Shown here in pieces: positions 7,817-16,299 of a DNA stretch of 64,000 bases; position 1 is the first letter of the stretch; every line of letters begins with the position of its first letter. The position numbers and the translations under genes are program-made. The notes beneath the pieces were generated by a model. It made no database searches. It was given only the letters and a program-made list of their open reading frames with translations, and was not told the DNA's origin. Source of the stretch: Branchiibius sp. NY16-3462-2 (GTDB lineage Bacteria; Actinomycetota; Actinomycetes; Actinomycetales; Dermatophilaceae); contig NZ_LVCF01000025.1 in the NCBI RefSeq assembly GCF_001594145.1, forward strand, positions 310,001 to 374,000, given 5' to 3'.

Positions 7817-9227
7817 CCTTCTTGGCCTTCTCCGCGGCGCGCTCCTGGGCCTGCGCCGCCGCCTGCTCGAAGATCGATTCCTTCAGCCGCGCGGGTGCGT
7901 AGCGGCTGGCTGCCCGCTGCCAGCCGATCAGCACCACGAACGCACCGGCTGCCACCGCGATGGTGGGACCGAGGTGGGCCAGGAAGGCGGAGATCACGAC
8001 CACGATCGCCGGGTGCGCCATCCACAGTGCAGCGCCTCCGCCGCCGGCACCGGTGGACATGCCGATCAGCGCCGACGGTGGGCTGGCTTTGTGCGCCGAC
8101 AGCAGCTGACCACCGATCACCGTCAGAGTCAGGGCGAGAGCATGCGACACCGCGAGCGCCGGCGCGGCGCCACTGAGCAGGCCCGTGGCCAGCGACACCA
8201 CGAGGTCCACGATCGCGAGCGGGCCCAGGTGCAGGATGGTCTGCTCCTGCCAGGACAGCCCCAGGATCGAGGGCACTCCCGCGCCGTCCGCCTGGGCCTG
8301 GTGACCCCGGGTCAGGCCGGTGGCCGACAGATGGGCCAGCAGGTAGAAGACGGGCAGGACCAGCGGGGACGGCGCGTGCAGGACGACCGCGAGACTGCCG
8401 GTGATGATCGCCGCGAGGTGCGCGACCAACCAGGCCAGGCTGGCGGTACCGGTCCGTCGCAGCCCGGCCAGGTCGGCGCGCAGGATGGTGGCGCGCGGTC
8501 CGGAGACCGCGATCCGCTCGGGCCGGTGGCTCAGGCGCAGTTGGAACACCTGGGTGCGGGCCCGGCGCGAGTCCCCGGCGGTCAGCGACATCGTGACGCT
8601 CTCGGACAGCAACGACTGCTGCAACACCGCCTGGGCGGGCAACTCCTCCAGCAACGCGGACGTACGCCGAGTGCCCACCGGGCCGTGTCCGGCCACCTGA
8701 CCGGCGAGCCAGGCCCGCAGGATCCCGGCGGCGGCGATCGCACCCAGCACGATCCCGACCGGGATCACGGCCGGGGTCACGTTGGCCAGGGTCATCCCGA
8801 TCGGTACCGCGGCGCCGAGGCCGAGGCAGGTGGCGACGACCACGATGACGCTGCCGCGCCAGGAGTTGCGCAGGGTCATCGACCGCGGCAGATCGGTGCG
8901 CACGATCGTCTCGATGAATCCGGGCTCGGGCACGGCCGGCCCCCGAGTGCGGCCCGCACGCCATGCGACCAGGATGGCGAGCGCGATCACCACGATCGGG
9001 ATCAGCGTGGCGATCACCGGGTTCTGGTGCACGAAGGTCAGGGTCTGCGGCCACTGGGTGAAGACGTAGTGCATCAGCACCGAGCCGTAGATGACACCGA
9101 CCAGACCCAGCACGTACGCGGCGAACAGGGATCCGGACAGCGGATTGCCCTCACCCTTGAGCCGGAACTCGTAGGCGTCGGCCAGGCGGTGCTTGTCCTC
9201 GCGCAGTTCCTCGGCGCTGAGGGTCAT
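7809..9227 (-). CDS. Polytopic membrane protein, unknown function (ABC-associated)
   Basis: 472 residues with roughly ten to twelve hydrophobic segments; a long soluble stretch (about 165-260) lies in the middle, and the C-terminus is Ala/Lys-rich (ends EKAKKAK). I do not recognise a named family. The ATG at 9227 overlaps the stop of the upstream ATPase gene (ATGA), and that gene in turn abuts a CPBP protease gene. The likeliest role is the membrane part of an unusual ABC system. Confidence 0.75.
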   Translation of the reverse strand: MTLSAEELREDKHRLADAYEFRLKGEGNPLSGSLFAAYVLGLVGVIYGSVLMHYVFTQWPQTLTFVHQNPVIATLIPIVVIALAILVAWRAGRTRGPAVPEPGFIETIVRTDLPRSMTLRNSWRGSVIVVVATCLGLGAAVPIGMTLANVTPAVIPVGIVLGAIAAAGILRAWLAGQVAGHGPVGTRRTSALLEELPAQAVLQQSLLSESVTMSLTAGDSRRARTQVFQLRLSHRPERIAVSGPRATILRADLAGLRRTGTASLAWLVAHLAAIITGSLAVVLHAPSPLVLPVFYLLAHLSATGLTRGHQAQADGAGVPSILGLSWQEQTILHLGPLAIVDLVVSLATGLLSGAAPALAVSHALALTLTVIGGQLLSAHKASPPSALIGMSTGAGGGGAALWMAHPAIVVVISAFLAHLGPTIAVAAGAFVVLIGWQRAASRYAPARLKESIFEQAAAQAQERAAEKAKKAK

Positions 9228-10009
9228 TTGCTGCCGCCCTGCGGGAAGCGTTCGATCCGGGTGGCGACGCTCTCGGCCATCACCGGGTCGTGACAGACCC
9301 ACACGATCGAGGAGCCCTGCTTACGGCGCTCGTCGAGGACCTCGGCCAGCATCGCGCGGCGTCCGGCGTCCAGGCGCTGCTCCGGCTCGTCCAGGACCAA
9401 CAACGCGCTCGGGCGCAGCAACGCCATCGCGAGTTCGGCCAACTGCCGCTGTCCCGAAGACACCTCCGACAGGTACCGGTTGGCGAGGGAGAGGATGTCG
9501 AGGCGGTTCAGCACAGCAGCGATCCGGTCGCCGGCGCCCGCGCGGTCCCCGCCCCAGGTCTGGTCGACCAGGATCAGGTGGTCGGCGATCGTCATATCGC
9601 GGAATCCGGCGATCGGGCCGATCAAACTGGAGATGACCCGGCGGTTCGCCGGGTCGCGCTCGTCGACGGGCCGACCGTCGCGGGTGACCGTGCCGCCACT
9701 GGGTTCGAGGTTGCCGCTCAGCACCCGCAAGAACGTGGTCTTACCCGCACCGTTCTCACCGAGGATCGCGACGTTCTCCCCGGGCCGCACCCGCATGCTG
9801 GTGGGCGGAAGCATCACGTTCTCGCCGACCTTGCAGGTCACGTCCTTGGCGACGAACTCGGTGAAGGTCGGGGGGTGGGCGACGTTGGTGCCGCCGGGGA
9901 GCGCGGGCGTCTTGGGGGTAGGCGCGCTGGGCGTGCCGCCGGGCGCGGCAGCCTTCTTGGGTGGCGTCTGCGCCGGACCCTTCTGTGCCGGACCCTTCTT
10001 GCGCGCCAT
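9224..10009 (-). CDS. ABC transporter ATP-binding protein with Pro/Ala/Lys-rich N-terminus
   Basis: 261 residues. The first 45 are a low-complexity Lys/Pro/Ala tail. The ATPase core then shows Walker A GENGAGKTT near 90, signature SSGQRQLAEL near 180, Walker B LLVLDEPE near 203 and the switch histidine in VCHD near 237. The signature begins SSGQ, a common variant of LSGGQ. The stop of the CPBP gene and this ATG share one base (TGATG). The partner permease is most likely the next gene, which starts in this gene's stop codon. Confidence 0.85.
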   Translation of the reverse strand: MARKKGPAQKGPAQTPPKKAAAPGGTPSAPTPKTPALPGGTNVAHPPTFTEFVAKDVTCKVGENVMLPPTSMRVRPGENVAILGENGAGKTTFLRVLSGNLEPSGGTVTRDGRPVDERDPANRRVISSLIGPIAGFRDMTIADHLILVDQTWGGDRAGAGDRIAAVLNRLDILSLANRYLSEVSSGQRQLAELAMALLRPSALLVLDEPEQRLDAGRRAMLAEVLDERRKQGSSIVWVCHDPVMAESVATRIERFPQGGSK

Positions 10010-10836
10010 CAGAGCCAGCCCACCGAGTTGTGCAGTAATGCGTATCCCACGAACGCCACGGTATCCAGGATTGTGTGCGCGACCACCATCGGCAGCACGC
10101 GGCGTACCCGCAGATAGACCAGCCCGAAGACCAGGCCCATGATCAGATTCCCCAGGAACCCGCCGAAGCCCTGGTAGAGGTGATAGCTGCCGCGGACCAC
10201 TGCGGAGGTGATCAGCACGACCGGCAGTCGCCACCCCGCCTGCGTCCAGCGGGTGAACAGATACCCCAGCATGATCACTTCTTCGACGATCGCGTTCTGC
10301 GCCGCCGAAGCGATCAGCACCGGCCAGGACCACCAGGTGTCCCCCAGGCCGGAGGCGACCACGGTGGTGTTGAAACCCAGGTCGCGGGCGATCACGTAGA
10401 GCGCCAGACCCGGGATCCCGATGCACGCGGCCAGCAGCGCGCCCAGCGACAGGTCGAACTTGGGCCGGGTCAGGTCGAACCCGAGATACCGCGTCGCGCT
10501 GGTCATCTCGCGGCCGAGCAGGTGGATCACCAGGATCGCCGGCACCAGGGCCAGACCGATCCCCACCACCTGATAGATGAAGTCGAGCCACTGCTGCTGG
10601 GCCTGGGAGGTGTTCAGGGACGAACTCTGCTGGTTCAGGCTGGTGTTGGTCTGAGCCGCCACCACCAGTCGGCGGATGATCGACAGCAGGCTGTAGATCG
10701 CCGAGGCGCCCAGGCTGAGCAACAGCACCAGCACGGTCTCGGTGTTCAGTTGGCGCCGGGTGAGGGGCGTCGCGGGCACACTCATCGGCGTACGCCACAG
10801 GTCTGCCACCCCGGCCAGGCGCTCGCGGATCGTCAC
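10009..10836 (-). CDS. CPBP-family intramembrane glutamic endopeptidase
   Basis: 275 residues with about eight hydrophobic segments. CPBP motif 1 is the EEVIMLGYLFTRW helix (EE pair plus Arg), motif 2 is the HLYQGFGGFLGNLIMGLVFG helix (His), and motif 3 is HTILDTVAF. All the residues expected of Rce1/CPBP proteases are present. Members process prenylated or peptide substrates or give bacteriocin immunity. The GTG at 10836 is preceded by TAGGCT eight bases upstream. It heads a three-gene coupled unit with an ATPase and a membrane protein. Confidence 0.88.
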   Translation of the reverse strand: MTIRERLAGVADLWRTPMSVPATPLTRRQLNTETVLVLLLSLGASAIYSLLSIIRRLVVAAQTNTSLNQQSSSLNTSQAQQQWLDFIYQVVGIGLALVPAILVIHLLGREMTSATRYLGFDLTRPKFDLSLGALLAACIGIPGLALYVIARDLGFNTTVVASGLGDTWWSWPVLIASAAQNAIVEEVIMLGYLFTRWTQAGWRLPVVLITSAVVRGSYHLYQGFGGFLGNLIMGLVFGLVYLRVRRVLPMVVAHTILDTVAFVGYALLHNSVGWL

Positions 10837-10908
10837 GGTGTATCAGCCTAGGTGCGCCGGGTGGCCGTCCTGCGAGTTCTCACGCCAACCTGGCCTGCGG
10901 ACGCCTCT

Positions 10909-10914
10909 TACAGT
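10909..10914 (+). promoter_or_regulatory. -10 box TACAGT of leaderless amidohydrolase gene
   Basis: TACAGT is followed by six bases and then the GTG at 10921. No ribosome binding site is present, which fits a leaderless transcript. Confidence 0.5.
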
Positions 10915-10920
10915 AGGTCC

Positions 10921-12468
10921 GTGCCCACGCTCTACCGCCACCCCCGCATCTGGACCGGTGACCCGCACCAACCCTGGGTGACGAGCCTGCTGGTCGACGG
11001 CGAACGCATCGTGTCGTCCGGTGACGTCGACGAAACCATCGACCTACCAGGGGAATTGGTCATCCCGGGGTTGCATGACGCGCACATCCACACCGGGTGG
11101 ATGGCCCGCTCCATGGCGGACGTGGACCTGCGGCCGACGCGATCCCTGGACGAGGCGCTGGCCCGGATCGAAGCGCATGCGGCCGCTCGCCCGGCCGGTG
11201 AGTGGCTGTTCGGCGGCTGGTGGGACATGAACCTGTGGAGCCCGAGCGTGTGGCCGGACCGGTGGGCGGTCGACGCCGTCAGCGGCGACCACCCGGTCGC
11301 CCTCTCCAGCCGCGACGGTCACTCCATGTGGGCCAATTCCGCTGCACTGCAAGCAGTTGGCATCACCCGTGAGACTCCCGACCCGGAGGGCGGCGCGATC
11401 GATCGTACGCCGGACGGCGAGCCCACCGGCCTGCTACGGGAAGCCGCCGGGCGTGGGTTGGAGGCACTGCAGACCACCGATCTCGGCGGTGACCTGACCG
11501 TGCTGCTGCCGCGGCTGCAGGAGCACCTGTTGTCGCTGGGGGTCACCGCGGTGACCGATATCGACGGCGAGGACGTGCGGGCGGCCTATCTGGCGATGGC
11601 TGCTGCGGGGACTCTCGACATCCGGGTCGTGAAGTGCCTACCCGTGACCGCGCTCGACGTGGCGATCGCCGACGGTCGTCGTTCCGGGGACGGTGACGAC
11701 TGGGTGCGCACCGGACCGATGAAGATCTTCAGCGACGGCGCGCTGGGCTCGCACAGTTGCGACATGCACCACGGGTTCCACGGCGACGAGGACAACCAGG
11801 GCATCGAGGTCACTGACTCAGATGCATTGTGGGAGTTGGCTTCTCGGGCGACATCGCACGGCATCGCGGTGACGACCCACGCGATCGGTGACCGGGCCAA
11901 CACCCGCGTCCTGGACGTCTATGAACGCCTCCGCGGCAACGGAGTCGGCCTGCCGCTACGGATCGAGCACGCCCAGCACGTCGCACCCGCGGATGTCGCA
12001 CGCTTCGCCGCTTTGGACGTCATCGCCTCCGTCCAACCGACCCACGCCACCAGCGACATGGACCTGGCGGACGATCTGCTGCGCGGTCACGACGTGCTGC
12101 AGTACCCCACCCGGACCCTGCTCGACGCCGGAGCCCTCGTGGCCTTCGGGACCGATGCGCCGGTTGAGTTGCCTGACCCGCTGGCGACGCTCTATGCGGC
12201 CGTCACCCGGCAGCGACCCGATGGGACTCCGAGCGGCGGTTGGCACCCAGAGGAACGAGTCACGCTGGAGCAGGCGATCAGAGCACATACGACCGGATCG
12301 TGGCTGGCCGCAGGGGGATTCACCGCTGCCGGTCAGCTGGTGCCGGGTCAACTCGCGGACTTTGTGGCGGTCGACACCGACCTGTTCGCCGCGGACTCAC
12401 CGATCGCGATCAGCCAGGCACGCGCCGTACGCACAGTGGTCGGCGGCGTCACCCGCTGGTCCGGGTAA
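10921..12468 (+). CDS. Amidohydrolase family 3 (YtcJ-like) metal-dependent hydrolase
   Basis: 515 residues from the GTG at 10921. An upstream in-frame start at 10852 would add 23 residues without homology-like character. The metal site motifs are HDAHIHTGW near residue 50 and a later HAIGDRANT near 320, with IEHAQHV near 350 and FGTDAPVE near 395. YtcJ-like enzymes hydrolyse C-N bonds of amides or formamides; the substrate is unknown. A second, distant relative lies at 39497-41122. Confidence 0.85.
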   Translation: MPTLYRHPRIWTGDPHQPWVTSLLVDGERIVSSGDVDETIDLPGELVIPGLHDAHIHTGWMARSMADVDLRPTRSLDEALARIEAHAAARPAGEWLFGGWWDMNLWSPSVWPDRWAVDAVSGDHPVALSSRDGHSMWANSAALQAVGITRETPDPEGGAIDRTPDGEPTGLLREAAGRGLEALQTTDLGGDLTVLLPRLQEHLLSLGVTAVTDIDGEDVRAAYLAMAAAGTLDIRVVKCLPVTALDVAIADGRRSGDGDDWVRTGPMKIFSDGALGSHSCDMHHGFHGDEDNQGIEVTDSDALWELASRATSHGIAVTTHAIGDRANTRVLDVYERLRGNGVGLPLRIEHAQHVAPADVARFAALDVIASVQPTHATSDMDLADDLLRGHDVLQYPTRTLLDAGALVAFGTDAPVELPDPLATLYAAVTRQRPDGTPSGGWHPEERVTLEQAIRAHTTGSWLAAGGFTAAGQLVPGQLADFVAVDTDLFAADSPIAISQARAVRTVVGGVTRWSG

Positions 12469-12506
12469 CCGACGCGTAGAGTCAGGGTTCCTTCAGGTGC
12501 GGCTCC

Positions 12507-12512
12507 TACCGT
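12507..12512 (+). promoter_or_regulatory. -10 box TACCGT of leaderless deacetylase gene
   Basis: TACCGT is followed by seven bases and then the GTG at 12520. No Shine-Dalgarno sequence precedes the start. Confidence 0.5.
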
Positions 12513-12519
12513 CACAGGC

Positions 12520-13401
12520 GTGGATATCGCCCGGCGGTCGGTGCTGATCGGCTCCGTTGCAGCAGTCGCCAGCAGTGTGGCGGCGTGCTCGTCGGCCACG
12601 CGCTCCGTGCCCCAACCGACGACCGCACCCTCGTCAACTCAGCCGTCGGCCACCCCAACAGCCAGCAACCTGCTCGAGCTGCGCAGCCGCACGGAAACGG
12701 TGGCGAAGTTCGAGGGGCAGAAGCCCACGTACTGGGGGTTCTACGCACCCGGCGTCCTGACGAAGTTCCCCACCGACGGTGCGGGCAAGGACGCGGTTGC
12801 GCTCACCTTCGACGCGTGCGGCGGCAAGGTCCTGCGCTACAACGCCGACCTGATCGCGGCGTTGCGCAAGCACGAGGCGAAGGCCACCCTGATGATCGCG
12901 ATGCAGTGGGCGCAGCACAATCCGAAGATCTTCAAGGAACTGCTGAACGACCCGCTCTTCGAGATCGGGAACCACGGCACCCGGCACGTGCCGTTGTCGG
13001 TCACTGGCCGATCGGCGTACGGCGATCCGGGCACCCGCAACGTCGGGGAGGTCTGGGACGAGCTCGCCGGCAACTTCCATTACATGGCTGACACGTGGGG
13101 CCATCGGCCGCGTTTCATGCGGGCGGGGACCGCCTACACCGACGACGTTGCCTCTCGCGCAGCGGATTTCGCCGGTCAGCAGCTGATCAGTTTCGAGACC
13201 AACGGCGACGCGGGGGCCACCTTTCCGGCCGACGTCGTCTACCAGCAGGTGAAGGCTGCGCCTGCCGGTGCCATCGTGATCGGGCACATGAACCGGCCCC
13301 AGTCAGGTACGGCGCCCGGTTACGACCGCGCGATCCCCGCCCTGAAGGCGCGCGGGCTGAAGTTCGTGCAGCTCAGCGAAGTGCTCCCCGCCGCCACCTG
13401 A
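12520..13401 (+). CDS. Polysaccharide deacetylase (NodB domain) lipoprotein
   Basis: 293 residues. The N-terminus has an RR pair, a hydrophobic run and a lipobox SVAAC near residue 22, then a Ser/Thr/Pro-rich linker, so it is probably a Tat- or Sec-exported lipoprotein. The NodB domain has LTFDACGGK near 90 (the Asp base; FDACGG replaces the usual FDDG) and the metal pair in GNHGTRHVPLS near 150. It likely deacetylates a cell-surface glycan such as peptidoglycan. It ends six bases from the convergent regulator gene. Confidence 0.88.
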   Translation: MDIARRSVLIGSVAAVASSVAACSSATRSVPQPTTAPSSTQPSATPTASNLLELRSRTETVAKFEGQKPTYWGFYAPGVLTKFPTDGAGKDAVALTFDACGGKVLRYNADLIAALRKHEAKATLMIAMQWAQHNPKIFKELLNDPLFEIGNHGTRHVPLSVTGRSAYGDPGTRNVGEVWDELAGNFHYMADTWGHRPRFMRAGTAYTDDVASRAADFAGQQLISFETNGDAGATFPADVVYQQVKAAPAGAIVIGHMNRPQSGTAPGYDRAIPALKARGLKFVQLSEVLPAAT

Positions 13402-13407
13402 CAGCGC

Positions 13408-13965
13408 TCATCCCGCGCCCGGTTCGGACGTTGCTGCGAAGAACACCTGCACCGCCCGCGCACCCTCGACGCGGGGCTGCCCCTTACGCCGGCGTTTCTC
13501 GTACGGCGCCAGCCACTCCTCGAGTCTGCCCGCCAACTCGTCCAGTTCCTCAGGCGTCAGCAACGCAGCGCTCTCGATGAGCCGCACGTCGCCGCCCTTA
13601 ACGGAACCACGATCGACCGCTGTCGCGAGCCGGTCGAGATGCTGTGCGGCGAACGCTCGCCGCTCCCGCGGCGCCGACTCGGTCTGGAACGAAATGCTGC
13701 GTGCTGCGAGGCGCCAGGGGTGCTCGCGCCCGTCGCCGGTGGGCTCGATGCGCTCGACGATGCCCCACTTCTCCAACGCCCGCAGGTGATAACTCATCGC
13801 TGATGGGGAGATGCCGACCTGCGCAGCAGCCTGGGTCGCAGTGAGCTGATCTTCGGTCCCGAGCACGTCCAGCAGCTGCCGGCGAACGCCGTGAGCCAGC
13901 ACCCGATACGCCTTCGGGTCGGTCAGCACCAGTTCGTCGGACCGTTCTCGCGCCTGCCTGGCCAT
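13408..13965 (-). CDS. ArsR-like winged-helix regulator
   Basis: 185 residues. The helix-turn-helix spans about residues 15-95, with RVLAHGVRRQLLDVL, then SPSAMSYHLRALEKWGIVE as recognition helix and wing. The C-terminal half (100-185) is charged and predicted helical, without metal-binding cysteines, so it is not a classical metal sensor. It is divergent from an MFS gene and probably represses it. The inverted repeat TGAAA-N6-TTTCA lies at its start codon. Confidence 0.82.
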   Translation of the reverse strand: MARQARERSDELVLTDPKAYRVLAHGVRRQLLDVLGTEDQLTATQAAAQVGISPSAMSYHLRALEKWGIVERIEPTGDGREHPWRLAARSISFQTESAPRERRAFAAQHLDRLATAVDRGSVKGGDVRLIESAALLTPEELDELAGRLEEWLAPYEKRRRKGQPRVEGARAVQVFFAATSEPGAG

Positions 13966-13980
13966 GAAACAAGTCTTTCA
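13965..13980. promoter_or_regulatory. Inverted repeat TGAAA-N6-TTTCA at the regulator start
   Basis: A five-base inverted repeat spaced by six bases begins in the start codon of the ArsR-like gene. A similar TTCAT-N4-ATGAA repeat (14016-14029) covers the MFS start. Together they are plausible operators for both genes. Confidence 0.35.
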
Positions 13981-13987
13981 CACTCCC

Positions 13988-14017
13988 TTGCCGCCGATCA
14001 TTGCGAAGCACTACTTT
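13988..14017 (+). promoter_or_regulatory. Leaderless promoter of the MFS gene
   Basis: TTGCCG (13988-13993), an 18-base spacer, then TACTTT (14012-14017), seven bases before the ATG at 14025. There is no ribosome binding site. Confidence 0.5.
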
Positions 14018-14024
14018 CATATTT

Positions 14025-15266
14025 ATGAAGCAGTTATTTCGCAATCGGGACGTGGCCGTCATGCTCATCGGGCGGACGACCAGCGTCCTGGGCGATGCCG
14101 TCCTCGATGTGGTCCTCCTGCTGCACGTCCACGACAGCGGGCAGGGCGAATTCGCGGTCGCCGCTCTGATGGCCTGCGAAGCGCTGCCCCTCGTGCTGTT
14201 GATGACGTGGGCGGGACGGATCGCCGACCGCTTCGATTCGCGGACCGTCCTGCTCGCGGTCACCTCAGCCCAGGCGGCGCTGTGCCTCGGGTTGCTCTGG
14301 GCGCCGCACCTCGCCGTACTCCTCCTGCTCGTGCTGCTCATCCAGTCCGCCCAGGCGATCGGGATGGCCACCTGGTCCGGACTCGGGCCGCGCCTGGTCG
14401 CGCCCGACGACCTGGGCCGGCTGATCTCCGCGGTCCAGGGCCTGGGGGTGGGCGCTCAACTGGCAGGTACGGCGATCGGTCCCGTCCTGCTCTCCCTCGC
14501 CGGGGTGCGGCTCACCGTAATCATCGACGCTGCGACCTTCTTATTGCTCGCGGTCGCAGTCCTGGCCATCCGCACCCGGCGACACATCGGGGCCACGATG
14601 GAGGCGAGCCACGGCGTACGCCTCGACCTGTTGAGGCGGGATCCACGCATCTGGGTGTTCGTGCTCACCCTGCCCGTGGTGGTGCTCTTCCTGGTCGGCG
14701 GCAACGTGCTCGACGTGTTCCTGGTGCGCGACGAATTGCACGTCCCCGCAGAGTGGTTCGGCGTGTCGACGGTTGCGTGGGGTGTCGGGGCGATCAGTGG
14801 AGCAGTGGTTGCCGCCCGCCTGCCGGACGACCGTTCGCGATTCATCGCCCTCCCCGTGGCACTGGCCGCGATCGGCGTATTCGGCACCGGCACCGGCCTC
14901 GCGCCGACGTTCGCGATCTACCTCGCCTGCGGGGTCGGGATAGGAGTCGCCAACGCCGTCCTCAACGCAGCGTTCGGGACCGTCCTCATGGCTGGCACGC
15001 CCGACGAGGACCGCGGCAAGGTGTCGGCCGCGATGAACGGCATCACCCAGACCGCTGCGCTCCTCGGGTTGCCGCTGGGACCCGTCCTGGGCAATCTGCT
15101 CGGTGTCCGCGAGGCACTGGTCGCGATGGGCGTGGTCACCGTGCTGCTCGCAGCAGTCCTCGCGGTTCGCCTGACCCGAGCCAGTGAGACAACCGGCGGG
15201 GTCAGATCGTCACATGCTCATCCGACGGCGGAGCCATCGCCTGGCGCCGCGCGATCACCGAATTGA
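14025..15266 (+). CDS. MFS transporter
   Basis: 413 residues with twelve hydrophobic helices and the motif-A-like GRIADRFDSRTV after helix 2 (near residue 62). The family is the MFS_3/enterobactin-exporter-like group of drug efflux proteins. I chose the ATG at 14025; a TTG at 14001 would add eight residues that overlap the promoter. The last 30 residues are a Ser/Pro/Ala tail encoded across 65 bases that overlap the convergent DUF475 gene, suggesting loss of an earlier stop. Confidence 0.85.
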   Translation: MKQLFRNRDVAVMLIGRTTSVLGDAVLDVVLLLHVHDSGQGEFAVAALMACEALPLVLLMTWAGRIADRFDSRTVLLAVTSAQAALCLGLLWAPHLAVLLLLVLLIQSAQAIGMATWSGLGPRLVAPDDLGRLISAVQGLGVGAQLAGTAIGPVLLSLAGVRLTVIIDAATFLLLAVAVLAIRTRRHIGATMEASHGVRLDLLRRDPRIWVFVLTLPVVVLFLVGGNVLDVFLVRDELHVPAEWFGVSTVAWGVGAISGAVVAARLPDDRSRFIALPVALAAIGVFGTGTGLAPTFAIYLACGVGIGVANAVLNAAFGTVLMAGTPDEDRGKVSAAMNGITQTAALLGLPLGPVLGNLLGVREALVAMGVVTVLLAAVLAVRLTRASETTGGVRSSHAHPTAEPSPGAARSPN

Positions 15267-16299
15267 TGATCGCCGCGATGATGAAGGAGATCCCCACCGC
15301 TCCGATCACGAATTCGCCCAGGTGCCAATGGATCGACAGTAGCAGCATGATCGCGAGCGCCCCGATGGCCCAGTGCGCTCCGTGTTCGAGGTATTTGTAC
15401 TCACCCAACGTGCCGTTGTCGACCAGGAAGACCGTCATGGACCGCACGTAGAGCGCGCCCACGCCGAGACCGAGCATGATGATCAGCGGATCGGGGGTCA
15501 CCGCGAACGCACCGATGACACCGTCGAAGCTGAAGGTGGCGTCCAGCACCTCCAGGAACATGAACATCGAGAACGCCGCTTTGCCCGCGAGCAGCACGGT
15601 GTGCCCGGCGGAACGGTCAGCCGCCTCCAACTCCGCGGTTCGCGCCGCGTCACGTTCCTGCAGGACCGAGGACAGACCGCTGACCAGCAGATAGATCACG
15701 ATCCCCAGCAGGCCCGAGAACAACACCGTCGCATCCTCGTCGGCAGGCACGAGGAACTGGGACACCAGCAGCAGGACGATTCCCGCCACCGCGACGGACA
15801 GCGTCGAGAGCCGGCCCAGCTTCTGCAGCGGTCGCTCGATCCAGGACAGCCAGGTGATCTCTCGCGACCCGTCGAAGAGGAAGTCCAGGAACAGCAGCAG
15901 CAGGAACATCCCGCCGAACGCCGCGATCGCAGGATGCGCGTCGTTCAGCAGATCGGCATAGCTGCCCTCCTGGTCGACCGAACCCTTCTGCAGCGCAAGG
16001 TCGATCGCCTCCAGCGGCGTCACACCCCCGGAGAGGCAGACGATCACGAACGGGAAGATCAACCGCATCCCGAAGACGGCAATCAGGATGCCGACGGTCA
16101 GGAACATCCGTCGCCAGAAGTGATTCAGCCGCACGAGGTACTTCGCGTTGACCGCGGCGTTGTCGAAGGAGAAGACGATCTCCACCAGGATCAACACCGC
16201 GGTCAGGTAGACCCCGGCCCACGAGTCGTAGAGGAAGGCGATGACCAGCACCGCGAGGGTGATGATCAGGTCAATGCGAAAGTGCTTGAGCGCCTTCAC
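15202..16299 (-). CDS. DUF475 / TerC-superfamily integral membrane protein
   Basis: 365 residues with eight or nine helices. Two copies of the TerC-type acidic motif are visible: FSFDNAAVNA near residue 44 and FSFDGVIGA near 250. TerC-like proteins are linked to metal ion export (manganese) and tellurite resistance. The GTG at 16299 overlaps the telA stop by four bases, so it is the second gene of a telA operon. Confidence 0.88.
   Translation of the reverse strand: MKALKHFRIDLIITLAVLVIAFLYDSWAGVYLTAVLILVEIVFSFDNAAVNAKYLVRLNHFWRRMFLTVGILIAVFGMRLIFPFVIVCLSGGVTPLEAIDLALQKGSVDQEGSYADLLNDAHPAIAAFGGMFLLLLFLDFLFDGSREITWLSWIERPLQKLGRLSTLSVAVAGIVLLLVSQFLVPADEDATVLFSGLLGIVIYLLVSGLSSVLQERDAARTAELEAADRSAGHTVLLAGKAAFSMFMFLEVLDATFSFDGVIGAFAVTPDPLIIMLGLGVGALYVRSMTVFLVDNGTLGEYKYLEHGAHWAIGALAIMLLLSIHWHLGEFVIGAVGISFIIAAIINSVIARRQAMAPPSDEHVTI

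Noticed and set aside
7974..9293. 439-codon plus-strand frame opposite the polytopic membrane gene
   Set aside because: Gln/Gly/Arg-rich antisense shadow; the minus strand encodes clear transmembrane helices.
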